Shown: positions 1 through 5,700, counted from the first letter of the stretch. The stretch is DNA of 13,022 nucleotides from DATGLG01 sp035294245 (GCA_035294245.1 DATGLG010000072.1:1-13022); one strand, 5' to 3'. The notes: generated by a model from the letters alone, not told the origin. Numbers and translations are program-made.

Positions 1-2
1 TC

Positions 3-383
3 CAGACGGGTGCCTCGCCCTTCGGCGACGGCGTCATCACCGGCAACGGCACGACGACGCCGAGCATCCTGCTCAACACCAACTATGGCGGGTTCATCTG
101 GTACCAGCACTTCTGGACCGACCAGTTGCGCTCGACCCTCGCCTATGGCAGCCAGTCGACCGACTGGCAGGGCCCGGTGCCCACATCCGCGGGCTCGACC
201 GAGGTCAAGCGGGCGCAGACGATCCACGCCAACCTGATCTGGAGCCCGGTCAAGGCGGTCAATGTCGGCCTCGAATTCATGTGGGGCGAGGACTACTACC
301 GCACGGCCCCGGGCAGCGATCTCGCGGGCGGCAGCCGCGGCGACGCCAAGCGCCTGATGGCCAGCATGCAATACGTGTTCTAA
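3..383 (+). CDS. C-terminal part of an outer-membrane porin-like beta-barrel protein (5' end outside window)
   Basis: Open from the left edge to TAA at 381-383, giving the last 126 residues of a longer protein. The residues alternate as in transmembrane beta strands (for example FIWYQHFWTDQLRSTLAYGS and HANLIWSPVKAVNVGLEFMW), separated by Gly/Ser/Asp-rich loops. The chain ends in QYVF, and a C-terminal Phe is the usual BAM-recognition signal of Gram-negative outer-membrane barrels. The pattern WSPVKAVNVGLEFMWGE resembles the last strands of DcaP-like or similar alphaproteobacterial porins; that family name is from memory and is the less certain part. The probable role is a diffusion channel in the outer membrane, with unknown substrate. 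It is the last gene of its transcript, because a strong terminator follows 44 bases after the stop. The internal TTG and ATG codons are not starts: the frame is open upstream. Confidence 0.75.
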   Translation, partial: QTGASPFGDGVITGNGTTTPSILLNTNYGGFIWYQHFWTDQLRSTLAYGSQSTDWQGPVPTSAGSTEVKRAQTIHANLIWSPVKAVNVGLEFMWGEDYYRTAPGSDLAGGSRGDAKRLMASMQYVF

Positions 384-426
384 TCATCAGGCCCGGCCAA
401 CGGGCTCGCTCAAGACGTGACTACCG

Positions 427-457
427 GTGGCGCTGCGCAAGCAGCGCCACTTTTCTT
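427..457 (+). terminator. Intrinsic terminator of the porin-like gene
   Basis: A perfect 10-bp stem (427-436 with 441-450, GTGGCGCTGC / GCAGCGCCAC) closes on a GCAA tetraloop and is followed directly by TTTTCTT. It lies 44 bases after the porin stop. The right arm and T-tract coincide with copy A of a dispersed repeat (446-465). Confidence 0.88.
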
Positions 458-465
458 ATGTGCGC
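446..465 (+). repeat. Dispersed repeat, copy A (20 bp)
   Basis: GCCACTTTTCTTATGTGCGC is identical to the first 20 bases of copies B (581-613) and C (1973-2005), all in the same orientation. Here it forms the end of the porin terminator stem and the T-tract. The downstream 13 bases shared by B and C are absent. Confidence 0.85.
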
Positions 466-486
466 TAAGCAGAATTACTTCTCTGG

Positions 487-512
487 GTTCCCGCTTGCGC
501 GGGAACGACGAA
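487..512 (-). repeat. REP-like palindromic element 1
   Basis: An 8-bp perfect stem GTTCCCGC (487-494) / GCGGGAAC (499-506) has a 4-base loop and a GACGAA flank. Read on the minus strand it begins TTCGTCGTTCCCGCG, matching the start of the hairpin at 3387-3425 on the plus strand (TTCGTCGTCCCCGCG). The two are therefore copies of one REP-like family in opposite orientation. There is no T-tract, so it is not a classical terminator. Confidence 0.65.
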
Positions 513-555
513 TAAACGGTGTGGGATTTTCTCCTTGAGACCGCACCATCATTTC

Positions 556-590
556 GCGCCGCGTAGCCCGGGGAGGCGGCGCCACTTTTC
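556..590 (+). repeat. Hairpin plus T-rich tail leading into repeat copy B
   Basis: GCGCCGC (556-562) pairs with GCGGCGC (576-582) around a 13-base GC-rich loop, followed by CACTTTTC. It resembles a second, weaker intrinsic terminator on the plus strand. It is built like the porin terminator: a GC stem runs straight into the shared T-rich tail. No gene ends just upstream, so it may be a repeat-borne structure rather than a working terminator. Confidence 0.5.
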
Positions 591-613
591 TTATGTGCGC
601 GGGGCGTGCATGG
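581..613 (+). repeat. Dispersed repeat, copy B (33 bp), upstream of the ATPase
   Basis: These 33 bases are identical to 1973-2005: the 20-base core of copy A plus GGGGCGTGCATGG. Weak similarity continues for about ten more bases. Copies B and C are direct repeats bracketing the AAA ATPase gene, 1392 bp apart. Confidence 0.85.
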
Positions 614-634
614 AAGGGATTGATCAGAGCCGAC

Positions 635-678
635 GGTTATCCTCGCAAATCTGGCATTCGAAGCAGATTTCGCGAGAT
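635..678. promoter_or_regulatory. Upstream imperfect inverted repeat before the ATPase gene
   Basis: Arms AAATCTG (647-653) and CAGATTT (664-670) are perfect. They extend outward with CTCG (642-645) / CGAG (673-676) after a small bulge. Its left half, 635-658, matches 697-720 at 19 of 24 positions. The two palindromes are thus a degenerate tandem pair spaced 62 bp apart. Likely a second binding site for whatever recognises the start-site palindrome; this function is inferred. Confidence 0.5.
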
Positions 679-700
679 GGCTGGCGGACATGCGCTGGTT

Positions 701-741
701 ATCCTTGCAATCATGGAATTTTATGCCATAATTACAAGGAT
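701..741. promoter_or_regulatory. 41-bp near-palindrome overlapping the ATPase promoter and start codon
   Basis: Centred on base 721, with 16 of 20 base pairs complementary. The outer arms are ATCCTTGCAAT (701-711) and ATTACAAGGAT (731-741); the inner arms include ATGG/CCAT. The right arm covers the first two bases of the ATPase ATG at 740. A regulator bound here would block both the -10 region and the start, so it looks like an operator. A DNA-level recombination or target site is the alternative. Confidence 0.6.
705..732 (+). promoter_or_regulatory. Probable ATPase promoter, placing transcription start at or beside the ATG
   Basis: TTGCAA (705-710) and CATAAT (727-732) are separated by 16 bp, a reasonable sigma-70-type pair. 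Transcription would begin about 6-8 bases after the -10, at 738-740, on the start codon itself. This fits the absence of a properly spaced Shine-Dalgarno before 740 and suggests a leaderless mRNA. Inferred from sequence only. Confidence 0.4.
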
Positions 742-1924
742 GATATCCCGGCGGACGACCCAGCTTATCCGCGGCCGGCTGGATCAGTTTCCGGCTGTGG
801 CCCTGCTTGGACCGCGCCAGGTCGGCAAGACCACCCTCGCGGAGCGAATCGCCGAAGAGCGGCCAAGCCTCTATCTCGATCTCGAAAATGCGGCGGACCG
901 GGATAAGCTGGCAGACGCCACCCTCTATCTGTCGAGCCACCAAGACAAGCTCGTGATCCTGGACGAAGTCCAGCGTATGCCGGGTCTGTTCCAGAGCCTG
1001 CGCGGCCTTATCGACAAGGGTCGTCGCCGCAACCTTCGTGCCGGGCGTTTCCTACTGCTGGGCTCGGCGTCGGTCGACCTGCTCAAGCAATCGGGCGAAA
1101 CCCTGGCCGGGCGCATTGCCTATGTCGAGCTCGGGCCGCTCAACGTGCTCGAAGTCGATGGCGACGGCCGCGACAAGCTGTGGATCAGGGGCGGCTTCCC
1201 CGACAGCTACCTTGCTGAGAGCGATGAAGCCAGCGCGATCTGGCGCGAGAATTTCATCCGCACTTACCTGGAACGCGACATCCCGCAGCTCGGGCCGCGG
1301 GCGCCGGCGGAAACGCTGCGCCGCTTCTGGACCATGCTCGCCCATGCGCAGGGCGGAATGCTGAATGCAGCGCAGCTCGCGCGCGGCCTCGGGGTCGATG
1401 GCAAAACCGTCGCGCGCTATCTCGACTTGCTGGTCGATCTTCTCCTGGTGCGCCGCCTGCCCCCCTTCCACGCAAATGTCGGCAAGCGGCTGGTGAAATC
1501 GCCGAAGGTCTACATCCGAGACAGCGGGATCGTCCACGCGCTGCTCGGGCTTGATGACCGGGAGGCGGTCCTGGGCCATCCAGTTGCTGGGGGGAGCTGG
1601 GAAGGATTCGTCGTCGAGAACCTGCTGAGCGCAGCGCCGGAGCGGACAGGCGCCTCTTTCTATCGCACGTCGGCCGGCGCGGAAGTCGATCTGCTGCTCG
1701 AGATGCCCGGCGGAAAGCGGTGGGCGGTGGAGATAAAGCGCGGCCTCGTGCCGAAACTCGAAAAAGGGTTCCATCACGCCCGCGAAGACCTGAAGCCGGA
1801 GCGCTCCTTCATCGTGTATTCCGGCGATGAGCGCTACCCGAAGGGCGGGGGAGTCGAGGTCATGGGATTGCATGAGCTCGCAGCCATGCTGGCCGGCCTA
1901 TCCGATTCCGCGCGACGGGAATGA
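740..1924 (+). CDS. AAA+ ATPase with C-terminal DUF4143 (AAA_14 family)
   Basis: A 394-residue protein, normal length for this family. Residues 1-35 carry the family's typical opening, MISRRTTQLI..., then VALLGPRQVGKTTLA with the Walker A P-loop at about 24-32. Walker B is KLVILDEVQ (about 70-78). A winged-helix-like middle follows (TVARYLDLLVDLLLVRRLPP). The C-terminal DUF4143 part has a PD-(D/E)XK-like pattern: E315-V-D317 and E331-I-K333, with possible nucleic-acid-binding or vestigial nuclease character. The cellular role of these ATPases is unknown; they are scattered across bacteria and archaea, often in accessory DNA. The start at 740 is chosen because the conserved N-terminus begins there; the frame is open further upstream (593, 713), but that part covers the palindromes. 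It stands alone, bracketed by 33-bp direct repeats, which suggests acquisition as a unit. Catalytic motifs look intact. Confidence 0.88.
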   Translation: MISRRTTQLIRGRLDQFPAVALLGPRQVGKTTLAERIAEERPSLYLDLENAADRDKLADATLYLSSHQDKLVILDEVQRMPGLFQSLRGLIDKGRRRNLRAGRFLLLGSASVDLLKQSGETLAGRIAYVELGPLNVLEVDGDGRDKLWIRGGFPDSYLAESDEASAIWRENFIRTYLERDIPQLGPRAPAETLRRFWTMLAHAQGGMLNAAQLARGLGVDGKTVARYLDLLVDLLLVRRLPPFHANVGKRLVKSPKVYIRDSGIVHALLGLDDREAVLGHPVAGGSWEGFVVENLLSAAPERTGASFYRTSAGAEVDLLLEMPGGKRWAVEIKRGLVPKLEKGFHHAREDLKPERSFIVYSGDERYPKGGGVEVMGLHELAAMLAGLSDSARRE

Positions 1925-1972
1925 GCGGATCGCGCTCTCGCGAAAATCTCCGAAGCACGAGACGCCGCGAAG

Positions 1973-2005
1973 GCCACTTTTCTTATGTGCGCGGGGCGTG
2001 CATGG
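1973..2005 (+). repeat. Dispersed repeat, copy C (33 bp), downstream of the ATPase
   Basis: Identical over 33 bases to copy B at 581-613, starting 48 bases after the ATPase stop and leading into a gene remnant. Unlike copies A and B, no clear GC-rich hairpin sits immediately before its T-rich part. A weak hairpin, TCGCG/CGCGA, lies at 1930-1943 just after the stop. Confidence 0.85.
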
Positions 2006-2033
2006 TTCGGGTTGAGATGGAGGCCGCCACCCA

Positions 2034-2050
2034 GCCCCCACCTCACCCTC
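2034..2050 (-). repeat. 17-bp pyrimidine-rich repeat, inverted copy at 5792-5808
   Basis: GCCCCCACCTCACCCTC on the plus strand equals the reverse complement of 5792-5808 exactly. It sits at the apparent junction between repeat DNA and the gene remnant that follows, and forms no coding motif. Confidence 0.6.
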
Positions 2051-2305
2051 TCCGGCCTCGTCGACGCCGACCGCTACACGGACAACTTCACCAACTTCCC
2101 GGCGATGTGGCGCGACGACGATTTCGCCGGCGTGCTGCCCAAGGGGACGCCGGTCGCCCAATGCATCCCCGTCAAGCGCGAGGCCTGGGCGCTGCGCTGC
2201 GGGACCCTCTCGGCGGAGGCGACCCAGCGTATCATCGAGCTGCGCCGCACCCTCGCCGACCAGCGCGACGCCTATCGCCGCCGCTTCCGCGCCGGGAAGC
2301 GGTAA
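2051..2305 (+). pseudogene. 3' remnant of an uncharacterised gene
   Basis: In this frame the protein-like part begins about SGLVDADRYTDNFTNFPAMW and runs through WRDDDFAGVLPKGTPVAQCI and a charged helical tail (AEATQRIIELRRTLADQRD) to TAA at 2303-2305. It reads as the natural C-terminus of a longer cytoplasmic protein: coherent motif-like segments, no signal peptide, and no plausible start codon with a ribosome-binding site. Upstream, the frame opens at a start-like codon at 1985, but that DNA is repeat copy C and the 17-bp repeat, so the translation is meaningless there. The wording recalls the C-terminal part of an uncharacterised family (possibly DUF6065); that name is a guess from memory. 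It is most likely the tail of a gene truncated by a repeat-associated rearrangement, probably not expressed as a working protein. Confidence 0.55.
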
Positions 2306-2317
2306 GGCTTTATCACC

Positions 2318-2346
2318 TTGCAGGACGGCAATATGCCGTATAGAAT
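2318..2346 (+). promoter_or_regulatory. Promoter of the antitoxin-toxin operon
   Basis: TTGCAG (2318-2323) and TAGAAT (2341-2346) are separated by exactly 17 bp. Transcription would start near 2353, leaving a leader of about 25 bases that contains GAGG (2369-2372) before ATG 2378. The -10 lies inside the operator palindrome. Confidence 0.55.
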
Positions 2347-2360
2347 ACCGGCGTATTGCC
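2327..2360. promoter_or_regulatory. Operator-like palindrome of the toxin-antitoxin operon
   Basis: The left arm GGCAATATGCCGTAT (2327-2341) and right arm ATACCGGCGTATTGCC (2345-2360) are complementary except for one substitution and one extra base. The palindrome covers the spacer, the -10 and the probable transcription start, as expected for autorepression by an Xre-type antitoxin alone or complexed with its toxin. The binding protein is inferred from context. Confidence 0.6.
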
Positions 2361-2377
2361 GAATCATCGAGGTCGCC

Positions 2378-2815
2378 ATGTCGGTTGTGATTGTCGAGGA
2401 AGTCGCCCGCAAGCTTGGCGGTGCGACCGTGCTCGGGAGGGTCATCCGCTCCCAGGCCGACTTGGCCGAGGCGGTGCGCAAGCGGCTTCCCCTGGCGGCG
2501 CTGAAGGGGTTGAGCCTGGCCGGCCTCAGCGAGCAGGAGATCGAGAGGCTGGTGATCCCGCAACGCACGCGCCGGCATCGTGCGGAGCGGAAGCAGCCCT
2601 TGACCGTCGACGAATCGGATCGCGCCGTGCGGCTCCTGCGCGTTCAGACGCTGGCCGAGGAGACCTTCGGCGACCGGGAAAAGGCCAATCGCTGGCTGCG
2701 CCGCCCGCTCACCGAGCTCGACGGGGAGGCTCCGCTCGTTGTGGCGCAGACGGAAGCCGGCGCGCGCGTGGTCGAGGCGATCCTCGGCAAGATCGCGTGG
2801 GGTGCCGCTGCCTGA
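2378..2815 (+). CDS. Xre/MbcA/ParS-type antitoxin (DUF2384 toxin-binding domain)
   Basis: A 145-residue protein. The N-terminal half (about 20-65: ADLAEAVRKRLPLAALKGL..LSEQEIERLV) is a helical Xre-like DNA-binding region. The C-terminal part, about 95-143, has the DUF2384 signature: ETFGDREKANRWLRRPLTEL then an APLVVAQTEAGARVVEAILGKI helix, with the WL-P-L-G spacing expected of MbcA/ParS antitoxins. In this family the C-terminus covers the toxin active site and the N-terminus represses the operon promoter. ATG 2378 is chosen for its GAGG at 2369-2372 and because the family fold begins there; an upstream in-frame start at 2318 lies inside the promoter. The stop overlaps the toxin start by one base (TGATG), so the two are translationally coupled. 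Confidence 0.87.
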   Translation: MSVVIVEEVARKLGGATVLGRVIRSQADLAEAVRKRLPLAALKGLSLAGLSEQEIERLVIPQRTRRHRAERKQPLTVDESDRAVRLLRVQTLAEETFGDREKANRWLRRPLTELDGEAPLVVAQTEAGARVVEAILGKIAWGAAA

Positions 2816-3276
2816 TGCTGCTGTGGCGGCTCTCGGGCAAGCAGCATGCCGAGATATTCGACGGCGGCTATGGCCTCCTCTTCGGCGGCAGATGGAACAC
2901 CGTTGGCCACGCCGTCACCTATTGCGCGACCTCACCGTCGCTCTGCTTCCTCGAGAAGCTGGTCCATATCGAGGAGCCATCGCTGCTCCCCGAGCTCGTC
3001 ATGGTCACCTATGAAGCCCCCGACTCTCTCGCCGTTAAATCGCTCGCGCTTCACGACCTGCCCCCGGACTGGCGGCGCTCGGAAGCATGGACGCAGCAAA
3101 GGGGCGATGCGTGGCTCGCATCGCTCGCGACGCCGCTGCTGCAAGTGCCTTCGGTGATTGTCCCGTTCGCGGCCTCGCCCGACCGCAACCTGCTCATCAA
3201 TCACGCGCATCCCGAGGCGGCCGCGATCACGATCGCCGCGCTCGCGCCGTTCGACTTCGATCCGCGGCTCTTCTGA
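2815..3276 (+). CDS. RES-domain toxin (NAD+-targeting), partner of the DUF2384 antitoxin
   Basis: A 153-residue protein, typical length for RES toxins. It opens MLLWRLS and has the RES core: GGRWN with R26, a Tyr at 36 in VTYCA, and E47 in SLCFLEKLVH. The C-terminal signature VPSVIVPFAASPDRNLLIN contains S113, followed by HAHPEA. Arg, Glu and Ser give the domain its name. Characterised RES toxins (MbcT and relatives) break down NAD+ by phosphorolysis or hydrolysis, and some (ParT) ADP-ribosylate a host enzyme; which activity applies here cannot be read from the sequence. All signature residues are present, so the toxin is probably active and must be held by the antitoxin. ATG 2815 overlaps the antitoxin stop by one base and has only a weak G-rich stretch upstream, favouring coupled translation. 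The stop is TGA 3274-3276. Confidence 0.88.
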   Translation: MLLWRLSGKQHAEIFDGGYGLLFGGRWNTVGHAVTYCATSPSLCFLEKLVHIEEPSLLPELVMVTYEAPDSLAVKSLALHDLPPDWRRSEAWTQQRGDAWLASLATPLLQVPSVIVPFAASPDRNLLINHAHPEAAAITIAALAPFDFDPRLF

Positions 3277-3348
3277 CGATTTCGCCTTCTCTTTTTCGCC
3301 TCCCGCCTCACCCGCTCCCCCGGATCACAGTCCGAGGTGCACCCTCTC

Positions 3349-3363
3349 CGCCCCAATGGGGCG
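3349..3363. repeat. Short GC hairpin downstream of the toxin gene
   Basis: CGCCCC (3349-3354) and GGGGCG (3358-3363) form a 6-bp stem with a 3-base loop, 73 bases after the toxin stop. There is no T-tract, so its role as a terminator is doubtful. It lies in the 260-base gene-free stretch 3277-3535, which otherwise holds only the REP-like hairpin at 3387-3425 and pyrimidine-rich DNA. Confidence 0.35.
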
Positions 3364-3386
3364 TCGATCCACATGCCTCACTCTTC

Positions 3387-3425
3387 TTCGTCGTCCCCGC
3401 GAAAGCGCGCGAAGGCGGGGACGAC
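3387..3425 (+). repeat. REP-like palindromic element 2
   Basis: An 11-bp perfect stem GTCGTCCCCGC (3390-3400) / GCGGGGACGAC (3415-3425) has a 14-base GC-rich loop. Its left part matches the minus strand of element 1 (487-512). It lies between the 3' ends of the toxin gene (plus) and the TPR gene (minus), so it could stabilise or end transcripts from either side, but it lacks a T-tract on both strands. Confidence 0.65.
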
Positions 3426-3535
3426 AAAAATTCTTTAGCAAATGCCATCTACGAGCGTGGCTATCACGCCTCCTCCCGCAGCGTCTTCGCGACGTCGCTG
3501 GGGCGCAGCCGGAAGCGGCCATCGCCCCTCCCGCG

Positions 3536-5581
3536 TCACGCCGGTGGAGGTGCGATGCCTAGGGCGGCGAAGAGCGGCCCGAGATGCCGGGCGTAATGGC
3601 GCCAGCGCCCGATCGACGAGGCGTAGATGGGCTGGCGCACCTGCCAGAAGCTCGCCGTGCGCACCAGGCGCTCGTTCTCGTAGAAGGCGAGGCAACGCTC
3701 GTCCCAGGGCAGGCCGAGGAACGCCACGAGCTTGCGGCTCCAGCCTTCCTGATCCGCGACGAGGGCCTCATAGGGCACGTCGAGGATCGGGCTCGGCAGC
3801 ACCGCGCGCCAATGCGCCATGAGCCGCTGGTAATCGCGATAGTAGCGGCCGAGGGCGTCGAGGTCGTAGGCGAAGGGCTGGCCGTGGGCGAATTCCTGGA
3901 AATAGCAGGAGAGGCAGGTGTCGAGAGGATCGCGCACGCAATGGATGAGTCGCGCCCTGGGGAAGAGGAGCGCGATCACCCCGAGCCGCGCGAAGTTGTT
4001 GGGCATCTTGTCGGTGATGCGGGCGGCTGTGGCGGAATGCTCGCGGAGGCGCGCGAGATGGGCGTTGGCGATCGCCTGCGCCGCCGCCGCGTCGAGCCGC
4101 GTCATGCCGGCGGGATAGGGTGCGCCGCCGAGCCGCTCAGGCAGCTCGTGCACGAGCTGACGCAGATAGTCGAGCTCGCCCGCGCCATGCACCTCCGGAT
4201 GGCTCGCCAGGATCTGCTCGACGAGGGTGGTGCCCGAGCGCGGCATGCCGACGATGAAGACGGGAAGCTCGGATTGGCTGCCGATGCCGCGCTTGGCGGC
4301 GAAGAGGTTCTCGTCGAAGGCGGCGATCAGCCGGTCGACATAGGTCGTGAAATCCTCGGGGCGATAGGGCAGCCTCGCCCTCTTGAGGTCGTTGGCCTCC
4401 TTGTAGTGGCGGAAGGCCGCGTCGTAATCGCCGAGATCGTCGCAGGTCTTGGCGAGGGCGAAATTGAGCCCGGCGCGCTGCTCGTCGGCGAGCGACGGCA
4501 TGGCGAGAACGGCCTCGAGCTCGCGGCGGCGGTCGTCCTGGGAGCCGAATTTGCGGCTCTTCACCAGGTTGTAATGGGCGTTGGCGTGGCCGGGATCGAG
4601 GGCGATCGCCTTCTCGTGCCAGGCGATCGCCTCCTCGAAGCGCCCCTGGAGCTGGAAGGCGAGGCCCATGTTGAAATGGCCCTCGGCGGAGCGGGGATCG
4701 TGCGCCAGGGCTTTCGCGAACCAGGCTCGCGCCTCGTCGAAGCGCCCCTGCTCGAGGAGCGCGTGGCCGATGCCGTTGACGGCGACGAGCGATGCGGGAT
4801 CGAGCCTGAGAGCCTCCTCATAGCAGGCTATGGATTCGACGGATTTCTGCTGCAGCCGCAAGGCCTCGGCCAGGGCGAGGACCGCGCCGATCAGCGTGGG
4901 CGCCAATTGCACCGCCCGGCGCAGGGCGAGGGCCGCCTCGTCATAGCGCTCGAGAGCGGAGAGCACGAGGCCGATCCGGTAATGGGCCTCGGCCAACCCG
5001 GGGGCGAGCTCGGCGGCGCGGACGAGGGCCGCATAGGCGCCCCGCAGGTCGCCTTTCCCTTTGAGGGCGCCGCCGAGGGCGAGATGGGCCTCGGCATCTC
5101 CCGGGCTTGCTCTGACCGCCGCGGTGAGCTCGGCGGCGGCCGCGTCGTAATCACCCTTCTCAAGGAGGGCGGCGCCGAGGCAATAGCGCGCCGCCCCCAG
5201 CGCCGGCGCCAGGGCTACGGCGCGGCGGTAGCAGCGGATGGCGTCGTCGAGCCGCCCCTGGGCGCGATAGACCTCGCCGAGATTGTTGTGCCAGGTGGCA
5301 ATGCCGCCCTCGCGCGCGATCGCCCTCTCCATCAGCATAACGGCTTGAGCGTCATCGCCGCGCTGATGGGCGGCGAGGCCGAGGAAGTGGAGCGCCTCCG
5401 GATCGTCGGGCCGCAGGGCCAACACGCGGCGATAGATCGATTCGGCCTCGGCGAGGCGGCCCGCCTGGTGGAGCTGCAAGGCCTGGGCGAGGAGCCGCTG
5501 CGCCTCCGACAGGGGGATGCGCGGGGATGCCAACGTCGCCCCCCCGCTCCTCGCCGCCCGCCGCCTGTCCCTGCGGTTCAA
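3536..5581 (-). CDS. TPR-repeat protein with C-terminal sulfotransferase domain
   Basis: A 681-residue protein from this start. After a basic N-terminus (MNRRDRRRAARSG), about nine to ten TPR units fill residues 25-350. Each shows the A/G-x(2)-L/Y-x(n)-A-x(n)-P pattern, for example GRLAEAESIYRRVLALRPDD and GRFEEAIAWHEKAIALDPGH. The sulfotransferase part follows. Its 5'-phosphosulfate loop VGMPRSGTTLVEQ is at about 443-455, and the 3'-phosphate motif CVRDPLDTCLSCYF at about 548-561. The C-terminal segment WRHYARHLGPLFAAL is typical of PAPS-dependent TPR-sulfotransferases. It probably transfers sulfate from PAPS to an unidentified acceptor, with the TPRs recruiting a partner. TTG 5581 is chosen because relatives usually begin MNRR and a GGAGG lies 7 bases upstream. 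TTG 5644, in frame with its own GGAGG 6 bases away, is an equally good alternative and gives 702 residues. No signal peptide is visible. Confidence 0.88.
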   Translation of the reverse strand: MNRRDRRRAARSGGATLASPRIPLSEAQRLLAQALQLHQAGRLAEAESIYRRVLALRPDDPEALHFLGLAAHQRGDDAQAVMLMERAIAREGGIATWHNNLGEVYRAQGRLDDAIRCYRRAVALAPALGAARYCLGAALLEKGDYDAAAAELTAAVRASPGDAEAHLALGGALKGKGDLRGAYAALVRAAELAPGLAEAHYRIGLVLSALERYDEAALALRRAVQLAPTLIGAVLALAEALRLQQKSVESIACYEEALRLDPASLVAVNGIGHALLEQGRFDEARAWFAKALAHDPRSAEGHFNMGLAFQLQGRFEEAIAWHEKAIALDPGHANAHYNLVKSRKFGSQDDRRRELEAVLAMPSLADEQRAGLNFALAKTCDDLGDYDAAFRHYKEANDLKRARLPYRPEDFTTYVDRLIAAFDENLFAAKRGIGSQSELPVFIVGMPRSGTTLVEQILASHPEVHGAGELDYLRQLVHELPERLGGAPYPAGMTRLDAAAAQAIANAHLARLREHSATAARITDKMPNNFARLGVIALLFPRARLIHCVRDPLDTCLSCYFQEFAHGQPFAYDLDALGRYYRDYQRLMAHWRAVLPSPILDVPYEALVADQEGWSRKLVAFLGLPWDERCLAFYENERLVRTASFWQVRQPIYASSIGRWRHYARHLGPLFAALGIAPPPA

Positions 5582-5650
5582 TCCCGTCCCTCCGCGCCCG
5601 TGCTCGGATGGCAGGAAGGTAAGGGCAAAGCCGGCCCCTGCCAATGGGTT

Positions 5651-5655
5651 CCTCC
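5651..5655 (-). promoter_or_regulatory. Strong Shine-Dalgarno before the alternative TTG start at 5644
   Basis: The minus strand reads AAGGAGGAACCCATTG: GGAGG (5655-5651) is 6 bases before TTG 5644-5642. A second GGAGG (5593-5589) stands 7 bases before TTG 5581. The two sites compete to define the start of the TPR-sulfotransferase, and no ATG start exists near either. Confidence 0.5.
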
Positions 5656-5700
5656 TTATTAATTATTTCCCCCACCCGCTTCGCTTCCCTCTCCGCTCGC

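Noticed and set aside
487..613. A CRISPR array or tandem repeat array, suggested by copies A and B and the hairpin
   Set aside because: Only two copies of the core occur here, 135 bp apart, with no regular spacers and no cas genes in view.
593..739. Upstream extension of the ATPase reading frame to 593 or 713
   Set aside because: The extension translates repeat copy B and the palindromes. The family's conserved N-terminus starts at 740, and no Shine-Dalgarno precedes either upstream start.
410..943. A 177-codon minus-strand open frame over the region after the porin
   Set aside because: It reads through two repeat copies, a terminator and a REP-like hairpin, and into the antisense of the ATPase gene. 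Repeat-derived peptide motifs (HKKSGAA) appear twice, so it is not a gene.
581..2005. An insertion sequence or transposon bounded by the 33-bp repeats
   Set aside because: The repeats are direct, not inverted; there is no transposase, and the enclosed gene is an AAA/DUF4143 ATPase. The cassette idea is kept only as a finding.
3584..5662. A 692-codon open frame antisense to the TPR-sulfotransferase gene
   Set aside because: It is the mirror frame of a GC-rich gene. The translation is a compositionally biased run of E, G, A and R with no recognisable motif, while the opposite strand has clear TPR and sulfotransferase motifs.
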